In this document: piece after piece, positions 23,408 through 33,462 of the stretch
How the letters are laid out: every line of letters starts with the position of its first letter
Position numbering within the stretch: the first letter of the stretch is position 1
NCBI GenBank assembly: GCA_951799445.1
Contig: OX637288.1
Span: 11,658,501-11,722,500, forward strand
Direction: 5' to 3'
DNA from: Pseudisothecium myosuroides
Lineage: Eukaryota > Streptophyta > Bryopsida > Hypnales > Lembophyllaceae
DNA: 64,000 nt
Translations under genes and position numbers: made by a program
Notes under the pieces: model-generated
Database searches by the model: none
What the model was told of the DNA's origin: nothing
What the model saw: only the letters and a program-made list of their open reading frames with translations

Positions 23408-26400
23408 ATGCCGAGCCCAGTTCCGCAGTTAGCCATGAGTGTCAACACAGAGGATGACATTGGAGCTCCAGTGACAAGATGCTCCATCACAGGGACAGAA
23501 CTGGGTGGCCTGGATGCGCAGTTGTGGCACGCCTGCGCGGGGGGTATGGTTCAGCTTCCGCGGGTGGGCTCCAAAGTGGTCTACTTTCCACAAGGCCATG
23601 GTGAACAAGCTGCCTCCTCTCCTGAATTTCCCCTTTCTTTGGGTCCCTTGGGAACTGTCCCCTGCAGGGTGGTTTCAGTGAACTTTCTTGCGGATGGCGA
23701 AACAGACGAAGTCTTTTCTCGCATCTGTCTGCAGCCTGAAGCTGGCTCTCCCTCTCATGATCTCATGGACGACGCTCCGGCTTCGCCACCAGCCAAGCCT
23801 GCGGCATTCTCCAAGACGCTCACTCAAAGTGATGCAAACAATGGTGGCGGGTTCTCAGTCCCTCGCTACTGTGCGGAAACTATTTTCCCTCCCCTTGACT
23901 ATGCCACCGACCCCCCTGTGCAAACTGTTCGTGCGAAAGACGTCCATGGCGAATTGTGGAAGTTTCGTCATATCTATAGGTATGGAGTTTCGTTACTTCA
24001 TCCCACTCTAATTCCTGTTTCTCTGTCTCGGTGAGGTAAGCATACTTTAAATGTGAGCAATTTGGGTTTAGGGTTTAGGGTTATTCGCAATCAAAAGCGT
24101 GTGGGCTTTACGCACCTACTTAGGTCAATTGTGAATGGGCAATAATTTAGCAATAGAAAGGATCACAAAGTAGCGCAGTTTGAGCACAGCAGTTCATTAA
24201 ATGAAACTTCAAAATCACTGGTTTTGATTGTGAAAGCCAGTTTTCCAGAGCCGTCATGAAATGCCTCATTATGTAGTGTTGAGAGTATCTAGAGTCAGCA
24301 TAGCATTTTACTGAGTGCAACCGTCATTGCTCCCAATATGGGCATTTTTACTGCGAATGGTGATTTGAATCTCTTCGCTGTCCATTTTGATTCTCTTCTC
24401 TGTCACAATTAGGGTGGTGTAATTTATAACATGTTGGCTTAGGTTCCATATTTGCTGACGGTTTCCACACCATTGTGTGCAGGGGAACGCCTCGGCGACA
24501 TCTGTTGACAACAGGGTGGAGCACATTTGTCAACCAGAAGAAGTTAGTGGCAGGGGATGCGATTGTGTTTCTTCGCATCGCATCTGGAGACCTTTGTGTG
24601 GGAGTGCGTCGTTCCATGCGGAGTGCCAATTGTGGAGAATCCTCCTGGCACGCTTCACTCTGTGGGGCCTCCGCAATCCGGTCCTCTCCATTCTCGGATT
24701 TTCTAGGCGGTGAGAATGGCTATGGGCTCAGCAGGTCTGAAAATCAAAGCTCACCGGGCTCCAGCTTTGCACGGGACCGCGTCCGAGTGACTGCCAAGTC
24801 TGTTCTCGAAGCTGCTCAACTGGCCAGCGCTGGGAAGCCTTTTGAGGTGGTGTATTACCCTCGGGCTAGCACAGCGGAGTTCTGCGTCGAAGCTGGTCTG
24901 GTGAAAAGCGCTCTCGAGCATTCTTGGTACGCTGGAATGCGGTTCAAGATGGCGTTTGAAACCGAGGATTCCTCCAGGATCAGCTGGTTCATGGGCACCA
25001 TTGCTGCTGTTCAACCCGCAGATCCAGTTCTTTGGCCGAATTCACCCTGGCGGGTCTTGCAGGTTAGAGCTCAATAAGTAACCTGGATTTTCTCATGCCT
25101 TTATTTTGAATATCATATGTTCTTTATTGCCTCTGAACCGAAGGAAGGAGGCCTTGCATTGACAAATAATTCATCCACCGTGAATGTAAGGAAGTTTGAG
25201 TTGGTTGCCGCTCCAATTGTAAGCCAGCGCTACAGGGACAGAGCCTCTCTTAACACAGCTGCTTGTTTTTATTCTCTTCGTGAAATATGCACAAAGCGCA
25301 TAAACGTTTGTCTTTCTGACTAGAAGTTAAGGGTATTATGAATAAGAGTCTCATTGACGAATATTTTGGTGGTGTCATAGAGGTCTGGGCTGCATCGCTA
25401 TCCAAATTTTTGGATGGACAGATGGGCTGCCTAGTTGGTAATTTCAGTGATTACTCATATTAGGAGATTGATGATGGTGCAGGTGGCATGGGACGATCCA
25501 GACTTGCTGCAAGGCGTGAGTCGAGTGAGTCCATGGCAGGTGAAGCTCCTCGCGACATTTCCCTGCCCCCTGCAGCTCCCTCCATTCTCCCTGCCCAAGA
25601 AGAAACTGCGCGCTGCCTTGCCTCAAGAGCTCCAGTTTCAGGCGCCGGGCCTGCTTGGTCTGCCACTGGCAAGCACTAGCCATGGATTGCCCGCCATGCC
25701 CTGGCGGAGCAGTTCAGATCTTGTGGACGACTCCTCTGCTGGCATGCAGGGAGCCAGGCATGATCACTTCAACGGGCTTCCCACAGTGGATTTCCGAAGT
25801 TGTAATTACAAACGTCCTCGAGAGTTCAATCAAGAGAATCAACAACTGTTGCATCCTCAAGCTGAGGATTCCCACATTGCGAATACGAATCTCCACAACT
25901 ATTTTTCTCCGCTGCCCAGACGCCCTGATGTTCCGGTCCCAAGTATCCAGTCTCCGGCCTTCATTTCGGCTTCGGTGAGCGCACAGCTGGAGCCGCCTGT
26001 GAAGAAGACCTCTGCAGCTGCCACCTCCTTTTTCCTGTTTGGTCAGTTCATTGACCCCTCTTGTGCCTCCAAGTCGCAGGAGCGTCCCAATGGCCAGCAG
26101 GTGATGGAAACCAGAAACGCATCCTCGGAGAAGGACAAGGCCAGGGATTCTTCGCGCGGCAATATGCTGAAGTGGTTGCATGCCAACGACGAGGGCGCCA
26201 CTACTAGTCCTCAATTCAAAGTGTCCATGGAGGGTGATGATGTGGGGCGCACGCTAGAACTCTCATTGTTCAACACCTATGATGAGCTTTACAGTCGTCT
26301 GGGTGCAATGTTCAGTGTTTCCCAGTTACAAGACTGCGTGGTATATCGAGACGTGAGGGGATCCATTCGGCGAATTGGAGATGAGCCTTTCAGGTCAGTT

Positions 26401-27110
26401 CATTATGCCCTACTCTCGCTTTCTCTCACTTTGTCCCTCAAGGTAGGGATCTCATTCCCGTAGCTTTTGAGGGGTTTGTCTACTAGAATACACTCTTGTT
26501 TGTGTGTCACACTATATGTGAGAGGGTTCCAGTGCACTCAAATATGAATTATTTGGATACCGTATGAACAAGTCATAGGTTTGTATGAAGGTCTCAATTA
26601 TGAACCTAGAGTACCCTTTAACGCATTTCAAGGGATCTCTTGGAAGGACCTTGTCATGGGAGCTTGAACATCTCATCATAGCAGTTAGACGTAGATACCA
26701 TATGAGTAAGATTTTAGATGTTGGAAGTTTAAGGTATTAGGGCCTCAATCATAAGCGTAGACTACCCGTAAACCATGAGTGTTGCATCTACCTCATATCC
26801 CATGGTTGCATCTTTGGTTGTGATGGAACCTCCTTTGATTGTGATAGCATTTTTGATTGTGATTGAAGTATCTTTATATCTTACAAGTTATATCTTGCAT
26901 TGGAAGCCGCTTGTATTGTAAATGGTGACCTTTCAAGCCACTCTATTGGAATGGTTTCCCTGCTTTAGTTGCCTAATGGGAGCTGATTCATCTCATTAGT
27001 AGACAAGCCTGACTGATCATGAGTCCATTGCACATGGCAGGAGCTTCGTGGAAACTGGGAGGCATCTGACGATCCTGCAGCAGGGATTTGACAGGAAGAC
27101 TGCTGAATAG
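23408..27110 (+). CDS. Class C auxin response factor (ARF10/16/17 type), miR160 target
   Basis: Nuclear transcription factor binding auxin-response elements; class C members are generally repressors. The CDS joins 23408-23979, 24483-25062, 25483-26393 and 27041-27110 (2133 nt, 710 residues), with phases agreeing at all junctions. Residues 40-130 include LDAQLWHACAGGMVQLP, the N-terminal dimerisation flank. The B3 DNA-binding domain spans about 134-235 (TLTQSDANNGGGFSVPRYC, then RHLLTTGWSTFVNQKKLV). The ARF ancillary domain spans about 295-400 (FEVVYYPR, SPWRVLQVAWDDPDLLQ). The middle region holds AGMQGARH, encoded by the miR160 site. A PB1-type end follows (about 636-710: RTLELSLFNTYDELYSRLG, GDEPFRSFVETGRHLTI). 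A second in-frame ATG at 23435 is possible, but the first follows the leader acceptor. The tiny last exon is supported by its PB1 ending and phase. Confidence 0.95.
24063..24082 (+). repeat. Short interstitial telomere-like motif in ARF intron 1
   Basis: GGGTTTAGGGTTTAGGG, about two and a half plant telomere units, sits in the first coding intron. Such telo-box-like motifs are common near plant genes and need not mark a chromosome event. Confidence 0.8.
25740..25760 (+). promoter_or_regulatory. miR160 target site in the ARF coding sequence
   Basis: The 21 bases, with core GCATGCAGGGAGCCAGGC, pair with miR160 along their whole length except for one G:U wobble (knowledge of mature miR160). They encode AGMQGARH, the signature found at this point in class C ARFs, downstream of the ancillary domain. 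Cleavage would be expected near the centre of the site. Confidence 0.93.
26394..27040 (+). other. Third coding intron of the ARF gene (647 bp)
   Basis: The donor GTCAGT follows GATGAGCCTTTCAG. The acceptor CACATGGCAG precedes the final 70-nt exon. The intron is longer than the other coding introns but holds no recognisable element. Confidence 0.85.
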
Positions 27111-27331
27111 CGATCATAATAGCTCCATTCTTACGGCAATGCCAAGGTAACACACTGTAATATACAATAGTCCCGGCTTGTTTGAATTTCCTCCATCTCT
27201 GCGCCACTCCGCACCAAGTTGATAACTTCCAGTCAAGCAGCTTTGATGGTAGGCCACTTGTAACATGGAACACGCAGCTTTATCTAGGAAGGAAAGAAAT
27301 CTGTACTCAGTTTTGTAGAAACTCTTATCAG

Positions 27332-27600
27332 TTCTTAAGATATCTACACCTAAAACCAACGCAAATTCAATGTTGACCCCTACTTTTGATGAAAAATGAG
27401 CAAGCAGATTATCCAGCGTGGTGAGTAGAAGGGCATTAACAATGTGGAGTTGGGAACCATTTCATTTAATGAATGGTCAAGATTTTAGTTTATGGTAATG
27501 TGGAGGTGGCAGTTTTGTAAGGGGACAATTTTTGATGAAGTTTTTATTTATCAATTTATCCTCTTGCTTGAGCAATATTTCAGTGTTGTGAATATCTTTT
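27332..27600. repeat. Dispersed repeat in the ARF 3' flank, copy 1
   Basis: Shares TACACCTAAAA, TGTGGAGTTGGGAACCATTT and a CTCTTGCTTG segment, in the same order and spacing, with 32470-32715 downstream of the F-box gene. Boundaries are approximate and no terminal repeats were identified. Confidence 0.6.
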
Positions 27601-28646
27601 CTTAATGTGCCTCAAATGTATTTTGGATTTTAGGTTACACTTATTACCTCTTACAGCATTTACTTTTTAGAAGTTGTAACTATTTGATCATGCCTTCAAA
27701 GTTTAGGCAACCGCTTGAATTTTGGTTTGTAAGCATTTGCCAATGAATGGGCTAAAATTCATAATCATTTTTTCTTGTATGCCAACGATGTTGTAGAGCT
27801 TATTGGGTTGGTTGAATGCAGTGTTTGGTGCACATTAGAACTTGTAATAGGCTTGGTATCAATATCACCCATATTTTCTCTTCATTTTAAGTTCTCTGGG
27901 CAATTAATAGGCTCTAAGTTACCTTTGTCTATTGTAATTTTTCAAAACGAGTGAACTTTTTAATATTTAAATCAAGCACAAAAGTGAAATACAATCTAAT
28001 TTTTTGAATAATAGAGAACCACAATTTTTGTTAGTTTTAGAATGGATTGGTTTAGATTTTATATATTGATCTACTTTATGATGTTTGAAGGGTTGTTTTG
28101 AATGGTGCTTTTGACTTTGTTAAACACTTGGGATGAAAAACAACTTGAGCCAAGATAATTTCTATTGGTTAATAATCAAATCAATCTTGGTTGAACTTAC
28201 ATTTGGACATAAGAAATATCTATTAAGTACTTGAAATAGGAAATGAGGAAGGTATGATTGTAAAAAATTGAAGACCATACTACAAAATATGTGATGAACT
28301 TTAATAAGAATTTTACTTCCAAAATAAACTCTACTAAATTAAAAATCATTTAAAAAAATTCAAATTTTAGTTTTAACTAGGTTCAAATACTAGTAAGCAT
28401 ATTTTAGCTAATTGAAGATTGATAGGAATTAGTCACATTTCAATGCCTAGGATGGAAGGCTGAAATATGGATTTGGTTCCAATTTTTATGTCTATTGTAT
28501 AACTTTTCAAAAGTTGGTCTTCCATTTGTAATTTTCTAGAATCTTTTGGTTGGACTCATTCTTTCAATTGTCATTATCAAACTATGCACCAAAATCAACA
28601 TTTAATGGATATCACTACTATCTAATTACAAGAGAGTTGAGATGAG
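27601..28646. other. Intergenic DNA, no gene seen
   Basis: AT-rich sequence with no supported exon, RNA gene or bounded repeat. Confidence 0.45.
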
Positions 28647-28892
28647 GGTTGCTATTATGTGAGCTTAGGAGTGTGAGCCCATGAGCCTAGAATACTACAC
28701 ACCTATGTTATAGGTGTATAAACTAGAGAAACCATCTACGATTATGAAATATATATGTTACAAATACCCATATTATAGGTGTTTATGATACATACACCTT
28801 CTATAGTGTGTGGTATTTATACTATAGGTACCTATATTGTAGGCTCAATGTTCACAAGCTCGTATTCTTGGGCTCACATATTAGCATCGTTG
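28647..28892. mobile_element. Foldback element with about 60-bp imperfect inverted arms
   Basis: The left arm contains GCTATTATGTGAGC, TGTGAGCCCATGAGCCT. The right arm holds the inverse of the same blocks (AGGCTCAATGTTCACA, GGGCTCACATATTAGC). The centre is rich in short palindromes around CCTATATTATAGGT. Boundaries are approximate. Confidence 0.55.
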
Positions 28893-29045
28893 GAGTTGAG
28901 ATGGTAATAAATATGCAAATTGTCGAGCAAGATTTAACCTTAAGGTTTGGCATGCCGCAGGAAGAGACATCAGAGTTAAGCCTTAAACATTGAGGTGGAC
29001 GTTTTGCGTCTAATGAATGAAATGTGACAACTATTCATCCTTAGA

Positions 29046-29337
29046 ATCAGTTTTTTTTTCATTTTTAATGGTGCCATAGTGGTGATATTGAATGTTATAG
29101 TGGTGCTCCAAATTTCAACATTCATCCACATGTTGGATAGAAAATATCATATTAGCACATAACACATATAAATAATTCAATTTTCATCCAAAATCTGGCG
29201 ATTTTATCCAAGTTTTTTTTTTAATTTGAAGTTTCTGGCGATTTTCCACCTTTTTAGTACCATTTTTTTTCTGTAGGCGTGGTGCCAAGCCATAAAATTT
29301 GGTGCAATTTTGCACCAAATCGCCGGAAAAAAAAACA
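29046..29337 (-). mobile_element. Family C MITE, copy 1 (about 290 bp)
   Basis: Blocks such as TTATAGTGGTGCTCCAAAT, CATCCACATGTTGGATAG and ATTAGCACATAACACAT recur in the copies at about 43930-44215 (opposite strand) and 47016-47305. The ends are poly-T and poly-A rich (CAGTTTTTTTTT and AAAAAAAAACACTG). Non-coding. Confidence 0.6.
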
Positions 29338-29389
29338 CTGCTTGGAATGTGCAACTAAAAGGATGAATAGTTGCACAAATGTGTAGAAT

Positions 29390-29557
29390 AAAAGTGCAAC
29401 TATTCACTTTTGGAATTTTGTTGTAAAAAGGGAAGTTCTTCTACAATAAGCTAGTTTGACTTCCAATGAGTGCTTTTGCTATTTCTTAAGCCAATGATTC
29501 ACACGGTAATGAAAAAGGATGATTTCCATGGTCATCCCTTCGTCCTTTATGGGTTAA
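29390..29557 (-). mobile_element. Family B TTAA MITE, truncated copy 2
   Basis: Reading on the minus strand from TTAACCCATAAAGGACG (29557) it follows the family B consensus to about 29390, where similarity stops beside the family C copy. It contains an uninterrupted TTAA at 29486-29489, the position occupied by a large insertion in the copy at 62543-63610. Confidence 0.7.
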
Positions 29558-30185
29558 TTAGTAGAATAAACTTCATTTAAGAATCATCCAACTATGACTA
29601 AGATACTATTGCGTAACAATTAGACCTTTTTATTGCCTAAACCGACAAAAGCATCAAACTGATAAAATAATTGTGGCCCTCCATACACTATTGATTTTCC
29701 AAAATAATGCAATCCTTGAAGTGAAATCTTCACATAACCGGTTGTTGACTTTCCAATGCTAATGTGGTACCGTCCCATTGGCAACCCGTCACCATTGTGA
29801 TTACAAGTTACCACTCATAACCTTCTTTCCTTTCACCTTGCTTCCTACACCCTTGCATCATAAAGATCAAAGGTTGTGATTAAATAATGTACAACCGGTC
29901 ATGTATGATAACTGATGAGATCTAATAAGTTACATAATTGTGTATTTGGCTTCAAGCCAATATTCACACAATTGGCCATTGTTTTGGAAACAAGGCCCCT
30001 TCACTAGTTTGTTACAGCTTCTACAAACCCTAATTGTGCCCAGCGCTCCGTGAACGAAGAGGACGACGATGGAATGCAATGCCCTCAAACCCTAATTTTG
30101 CTTTTCGCGAGGACAGAGATGGAGACACTGTGAAAGAGCTGCCAAAGGGTTGCGCAGCGATGGAGGGGCGTTGTTGAGAGAGACG
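29558..30185. promoter_or_regulatory. Upstream region and leader of the F-box gene
   Basis: Includes two AAACCCTAATT motifs (near 30026 and 30089), telo-box-like elements often seen close to plant transcription starts. The leader probably begins between 30000 and 30100 (inference). No other feature seen. Confidence 0.4.
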
Positions 30186-31898
30186 ATGGCGATGGCGATG
30201 GCGATGGAGGGGAGGCCCCGGAACTCCACCACAAGCTTAACGAGTTTACCTCTTGAGGTTCTGGTTCGCATTCTGTCTCCCTTGCCCCGCCAAGACTGGG
30301 CTCGCGCTTCCCAAGCTTGCACAGTCCTCCGCGCTGCTTGCATCAACTCCCTGGCCACAGTCACCTCTCTCGACCTCAAGAACGCCGGCGCCTCTTTAGA
30401 CGACTCCTGTTTCGCCCTCCTGTGCACCCGCTTGGGCAATCACCGCCTCCACCGCTTGGAACTCGATTGCTGGCATTTGAGCGATGGCGCTTTGGCGAAT
30501 CTCCCCGAGGGTTTGGAGGAGCTCGCGCTCTGCGGGTGTTACCGTCACAGTGATGAGCTTCTTGCGAATGTCGCTCGCAGGACGCACGCGACGCTGTGGC
30601 GGTTTGCGTGGTCGGGGTTTGGAGGAAAGGTGACGTCGTTAGGGTTTCAGGAAATAGCGCGCGCGTGTAAGAATATTACGTCGTTTTTGATTGATAGCGG
30701 CGATGGGACGGATGTGAACGCTGTGGTTTGCGCTGTGGCGAGTAATTGCCCTGCGCTTTCGGAGCTTAGTGCGTATGATCTGACGACGAAGACGTTTCTG
30801 CATATTAGTAGTTGTAAAGTGAGGTTGAAGAGGTTAAGGCATAAGCGGAGAGTCGGGGGAGCCCTTGCTGTGACCGATTTCACTTTGTTTTTGCTGATTA
30901 ATATGTGCCCGTTGCTTGAGGAGCTCCAATTGGTGGACAAGTCGGATGTGGACGATACCAGAAATTTGACGGATATTGGTTTGCTGGCTTTAACCGAGAG
31001 GTCTTCGACGCTGCGGATTTTGAAATTGAAGCTGGCGTCGTCGAGCTCCGCGGAGCATTGCAGCGAGGTAGCCGTCATGGAATTAGCGAGCAGTTGTAAC
31101 CATCTGACGCACGTGGAGCTGAGCTACTTCAAGAGGTTGAGTGATCCGCCGGTGTATGAGCTCATTCAACGGTGCCCGAAGCTGGTGGACTTGACCTTGG
31201 ATGGGACGCCCATTACGGATGCGTCACTGGACTTATTGGCTTCGCACTCGCGATTCCTTCGTTGCATTTCGATCAAGGGGTGTAAGAAGCTGAGCGAAGC
31301 GGGGTTGAAAGCGTTAGGGCAGTGTGGGACTCTAGAGTCGGTGAATGCGGGTCAAGCTTCAGGGGTGACGGATGCTGCATTGACTGCCATTTGTGAAGGC
31401 AATCCTGGCTTGAAATCCTTGGTGTTGAGTCACGGGAACCTTTCGGATGTGTCCCTGCAGTCTGTTGCTATGTGTACACACATGGAGGAGATGGCATTAC
31501 ATGGTTGCTCCCGTATTACAAATGCTGGACTGGGTTTTATTGCAGCGAAGTGCGCATATCTCCGGTTCGTATCGTTCAGCTATTGCGACCATATCTCGGA
31601 TTCAGGAGTGATCTCCTTGGCATCGGGATGCCCTCGTCTTCTCAAGGTGCGCCTGGACGGATGCCGTCTTCTTTCCAACCCTTCAGTACGCGCCCTCTGC
31701 CAGTACTGCCCCAAGCTACGCCATCTGAGTTTGCAGTATTGTGTCAAGTTGTCTGACAATGTGTTCCAGCACTTGCTGTCCGCACCTTCGCTTCGATTTG
31801 TGGACTTGGGCCGGGCGAAGTTGACTCCGGGTGGGATTTCGAGCTATCGGCAGCAGAAACCGGCGGTGGAGTTGTGTATAAATGGAATTCCAGGATAG
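30186..31898 (+). CDS. Intronless F-box/leucine-rich-repeat protein (AMN1-like LRRs)
   Basis: Predicted substrate-recognition subunit of an SCF ubiquitin ligase. The start is the first in-frame ATG (30186), giving 570 residues; the frame stays open to 30150 but without an ATG. The N-terminus is MAMAMAMEG, produced by a GATGGC microsatellite. The F-box lies at about residues 20-62 (LTSLPLEVLVRILSPLP, WARASQACTVLRAAC), which would bind a SKP1-type adaptor. The rest is a cysteine-containing LRR solenoid of roughly 15 or more repeats of the LxxLxLxxCxxITDxGL type, for example MALHGCSRITNAGLGFIA and FSYCDHISDSGVISLA. It ends VELCINGIPG. No transmembrane segment. The GC content is higher than the surrounding DNA. 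The target is unknown; hormone-receptor F-box families such as TIR1 look different at the N-terminus, so I do not assign a symbol. Confidence 0.93.
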   Translation: MAMAMAMEGRPRNSTTSLTSLPLEVLVRILSPLPRQDWARASQACTVLRAACINSLATVTSLDLKNAGASLDDSCFALLCTRLGNHRLHRLELDCWHLSDGALANLPEGLEELALCGCYRHSDELLANVARRTHATLWRFAWSGFGGKVTSLGFQEIARACKNITSFLIDSGDGTDVNAVVCAVASNCPALSELSAYDLTTKTFLHISSCKVRLKRLRHKRRVGGALAVTDFTLFLLINMCPLLEELQLVDKSDVDDTRNLTDIGLLALTERSSTLRILKLKLASSSSAEHCSEVAVMELASSCNHLTHVELSYFKRLSDPPVYELIQRCPKLVDLTLDGTPITDASLDLLASHSRFLRCISIKGCKKLSEAGLKALGQCGTLESVNAGQASGVTDAALTAICEGNPGLKSLVLSHGNLSDVSLQSVAMCTHMEEMALHGCSRITNAGLGFIAAKCAYLRFVSFSYCDHISDSGVISLASGCPRLLKVRLDGCRLLSNPSVRALCQYCPKLRHLSLQYCVKLSDNVFQHLLSAPSLRFVDLGRAKLTPGGISSYRQQKPAVELCINGIPG

Positions 31899-32469
31899 AT
31901 TTCGGCAACACAAGACGATTCGAAAGGTGATCCCCCCCTCTTGTACCATAGGAAGGAAAGCCTTCCATTCACTTCAGCAGCTTCACACATCGTTCATCTA
32001 TTTATCAGCTTCTTGACTGGAAGTGTCCCTTCTTCAGCCTCTCCTCTGTGCTGTTGTAAGTAGGAGCCACCATCTGGTGGATATTCCTGGGGACTAGTGT
32101 ACCTTTTGTAAATACTGTTCATTTTAGTTCAATTGTCTCTCTGAGTTTCCAGACGATTCTTACAAGTGGAAGCTATTTTTTCAATGATGCATGACTTATT
32201 CCGGATTTCAATTTGTTCTGGAATTGTGAAGCGGGGTGGTTTTCAAGTGTTTAATTAGAAACGTGCGCCAGGATGTTAATGTGGAATATTGACCGGACTT
32301 TCATTTTACTTGGGAGCTTATTGTTTCTATGTAACCCACCGGAATTGTCAACAGCAATTGTTGCATCACTAGATCGATTGACTGTTTGATTGCCAAATGG
32401 TTACACGCAGTACTTTCTCTTGATAGGACAATTTATTTTGGTGGGAGTGGAAGCATGTCATTGGTTTTT
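31899..32469 (+). other. 3' flank of the F-box gene
   Basis: Probable 3' untranslated region followed by intergenic DNA. The polyadenylation site cannot be placed with confidence. Confidence 0.4.
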
Positions 32470-32715
32470 TCAGATAACTACACCTAAAATCGACCCCTCT
32501 TGAATTTGAAAATTGAGTTGACCTGATACCCAAAATGGTGAGTACCAAGGGCAATAAGAATGCGGAGTTGGGGACCATTTGGGGATAACAAATGGGTCCA
32601 TTTATGGTATTGCGGAGTTGGCGCTTCGGTAGGGGATACCGTAGTGTTTTGGTAAAGTTTCCTTCAATTTATTCTCTTGCTTGGCCAACAGTACCGTATA
32701 TTGTGTGTTTTTATT
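32470..32715. repeat. Dispersed repeat, copy 2 (see 27332-27600)
   Basis: Same order of blocks as the copy behind the ARF gene: CTACACCTAAAATCGACC, ATGCGGAGTTGGGGACCATT, GGGGATACCGTAG and TTCTCTTGCTTGG. Confidence 0.6.
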
Positions 32716-33462
32716 GTGTAAGCTTACTTCAAAAGGTGTTCGAAAACTGCCATGTGCATGATAAGTCTCGTAATTCACAGTTCATTGATTTCAGTAGGTC
32801 AGAGGTCTTAATGTTGTAGGGTGTGATTAGAATGAAATTCAGGGTGACACAATTATTGTAAAAAAGGTTGTCTTTAAAGGAAATCACTCGAGCGCACTTT
32901 GATGTAGTTCAATGGTTGGAAAGGACAATGCATTCATGTAACAGATTGTGCAATTTCCTTCGTAATTTGAATCACTTCTGATTAGTAGATTCCTGTACGT
33001 TGCAAGGAGTCGTATTCACACTCAAAACACATACCGAAATGGTTCGATTGACAACGGCATTTGGCATTGGCATGTACGGTGGAATAAATAGATCCGCTTT
33101 CACACCTCTTTGGCGAACATACTTGGCGAAGATTGGTAGTGACGCATAAGCCCCCAGAATCGTGTGCACTCAGAATCGTCACCTGAAATGTAAACAGGAC
33201 ATTCATTTCAAGTGGCGATTCTGGGTACACATACCTTATTGCAGTCCAAATCAAACTGCTTTGCAAAGAATTATGGTCCAAGTCTATTCCTAAATCAGAG
33301 CAGAATTTCCTACTATTTCAATATTTATTAGTGAGTTTCTCTATGTTACAGGGCTCGTAAAGCTGCAACTGCTGTCTCTTAGTAGCAAACACTGCATAGC
33401 TTACAGTATCTGGAGCTGAAAGTGAAATTCTTGCAGCCGCACCGAGTCGGGGACAAATTCCC
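32716..33462. other. Interval between the convergent F-box and EDR2-like genes
   Basis: No gene is supported; this should contain the 3' untranslated region of the minus-strand EDR2-like gene. Frames at 32972-33281 lack splice or family support. Confidence 0.4.

Noticed and set aside
24063..24082. Telomere repeat suggesting a chromosome fusion
   Set aside because: Only about two and a half units, located within an intron; similar GGGTTTAGGGTTTA occurs near 53627. Such motifs are common near plant genes.
25714..26214. 166-codon frame on the minus strand opposite ARF exon 3
   Set aside because: It is the antisense shadow of a GC-richer coding exon; no domain and no independent splice or promoter signals.
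30092..30439. 115-codon minus-strand frame at the F-box gene start
   Set aside because: Antisense shadow of the F-box exon and its GATGGC repeat; composition is arginine-rich as expected from reverse reading.
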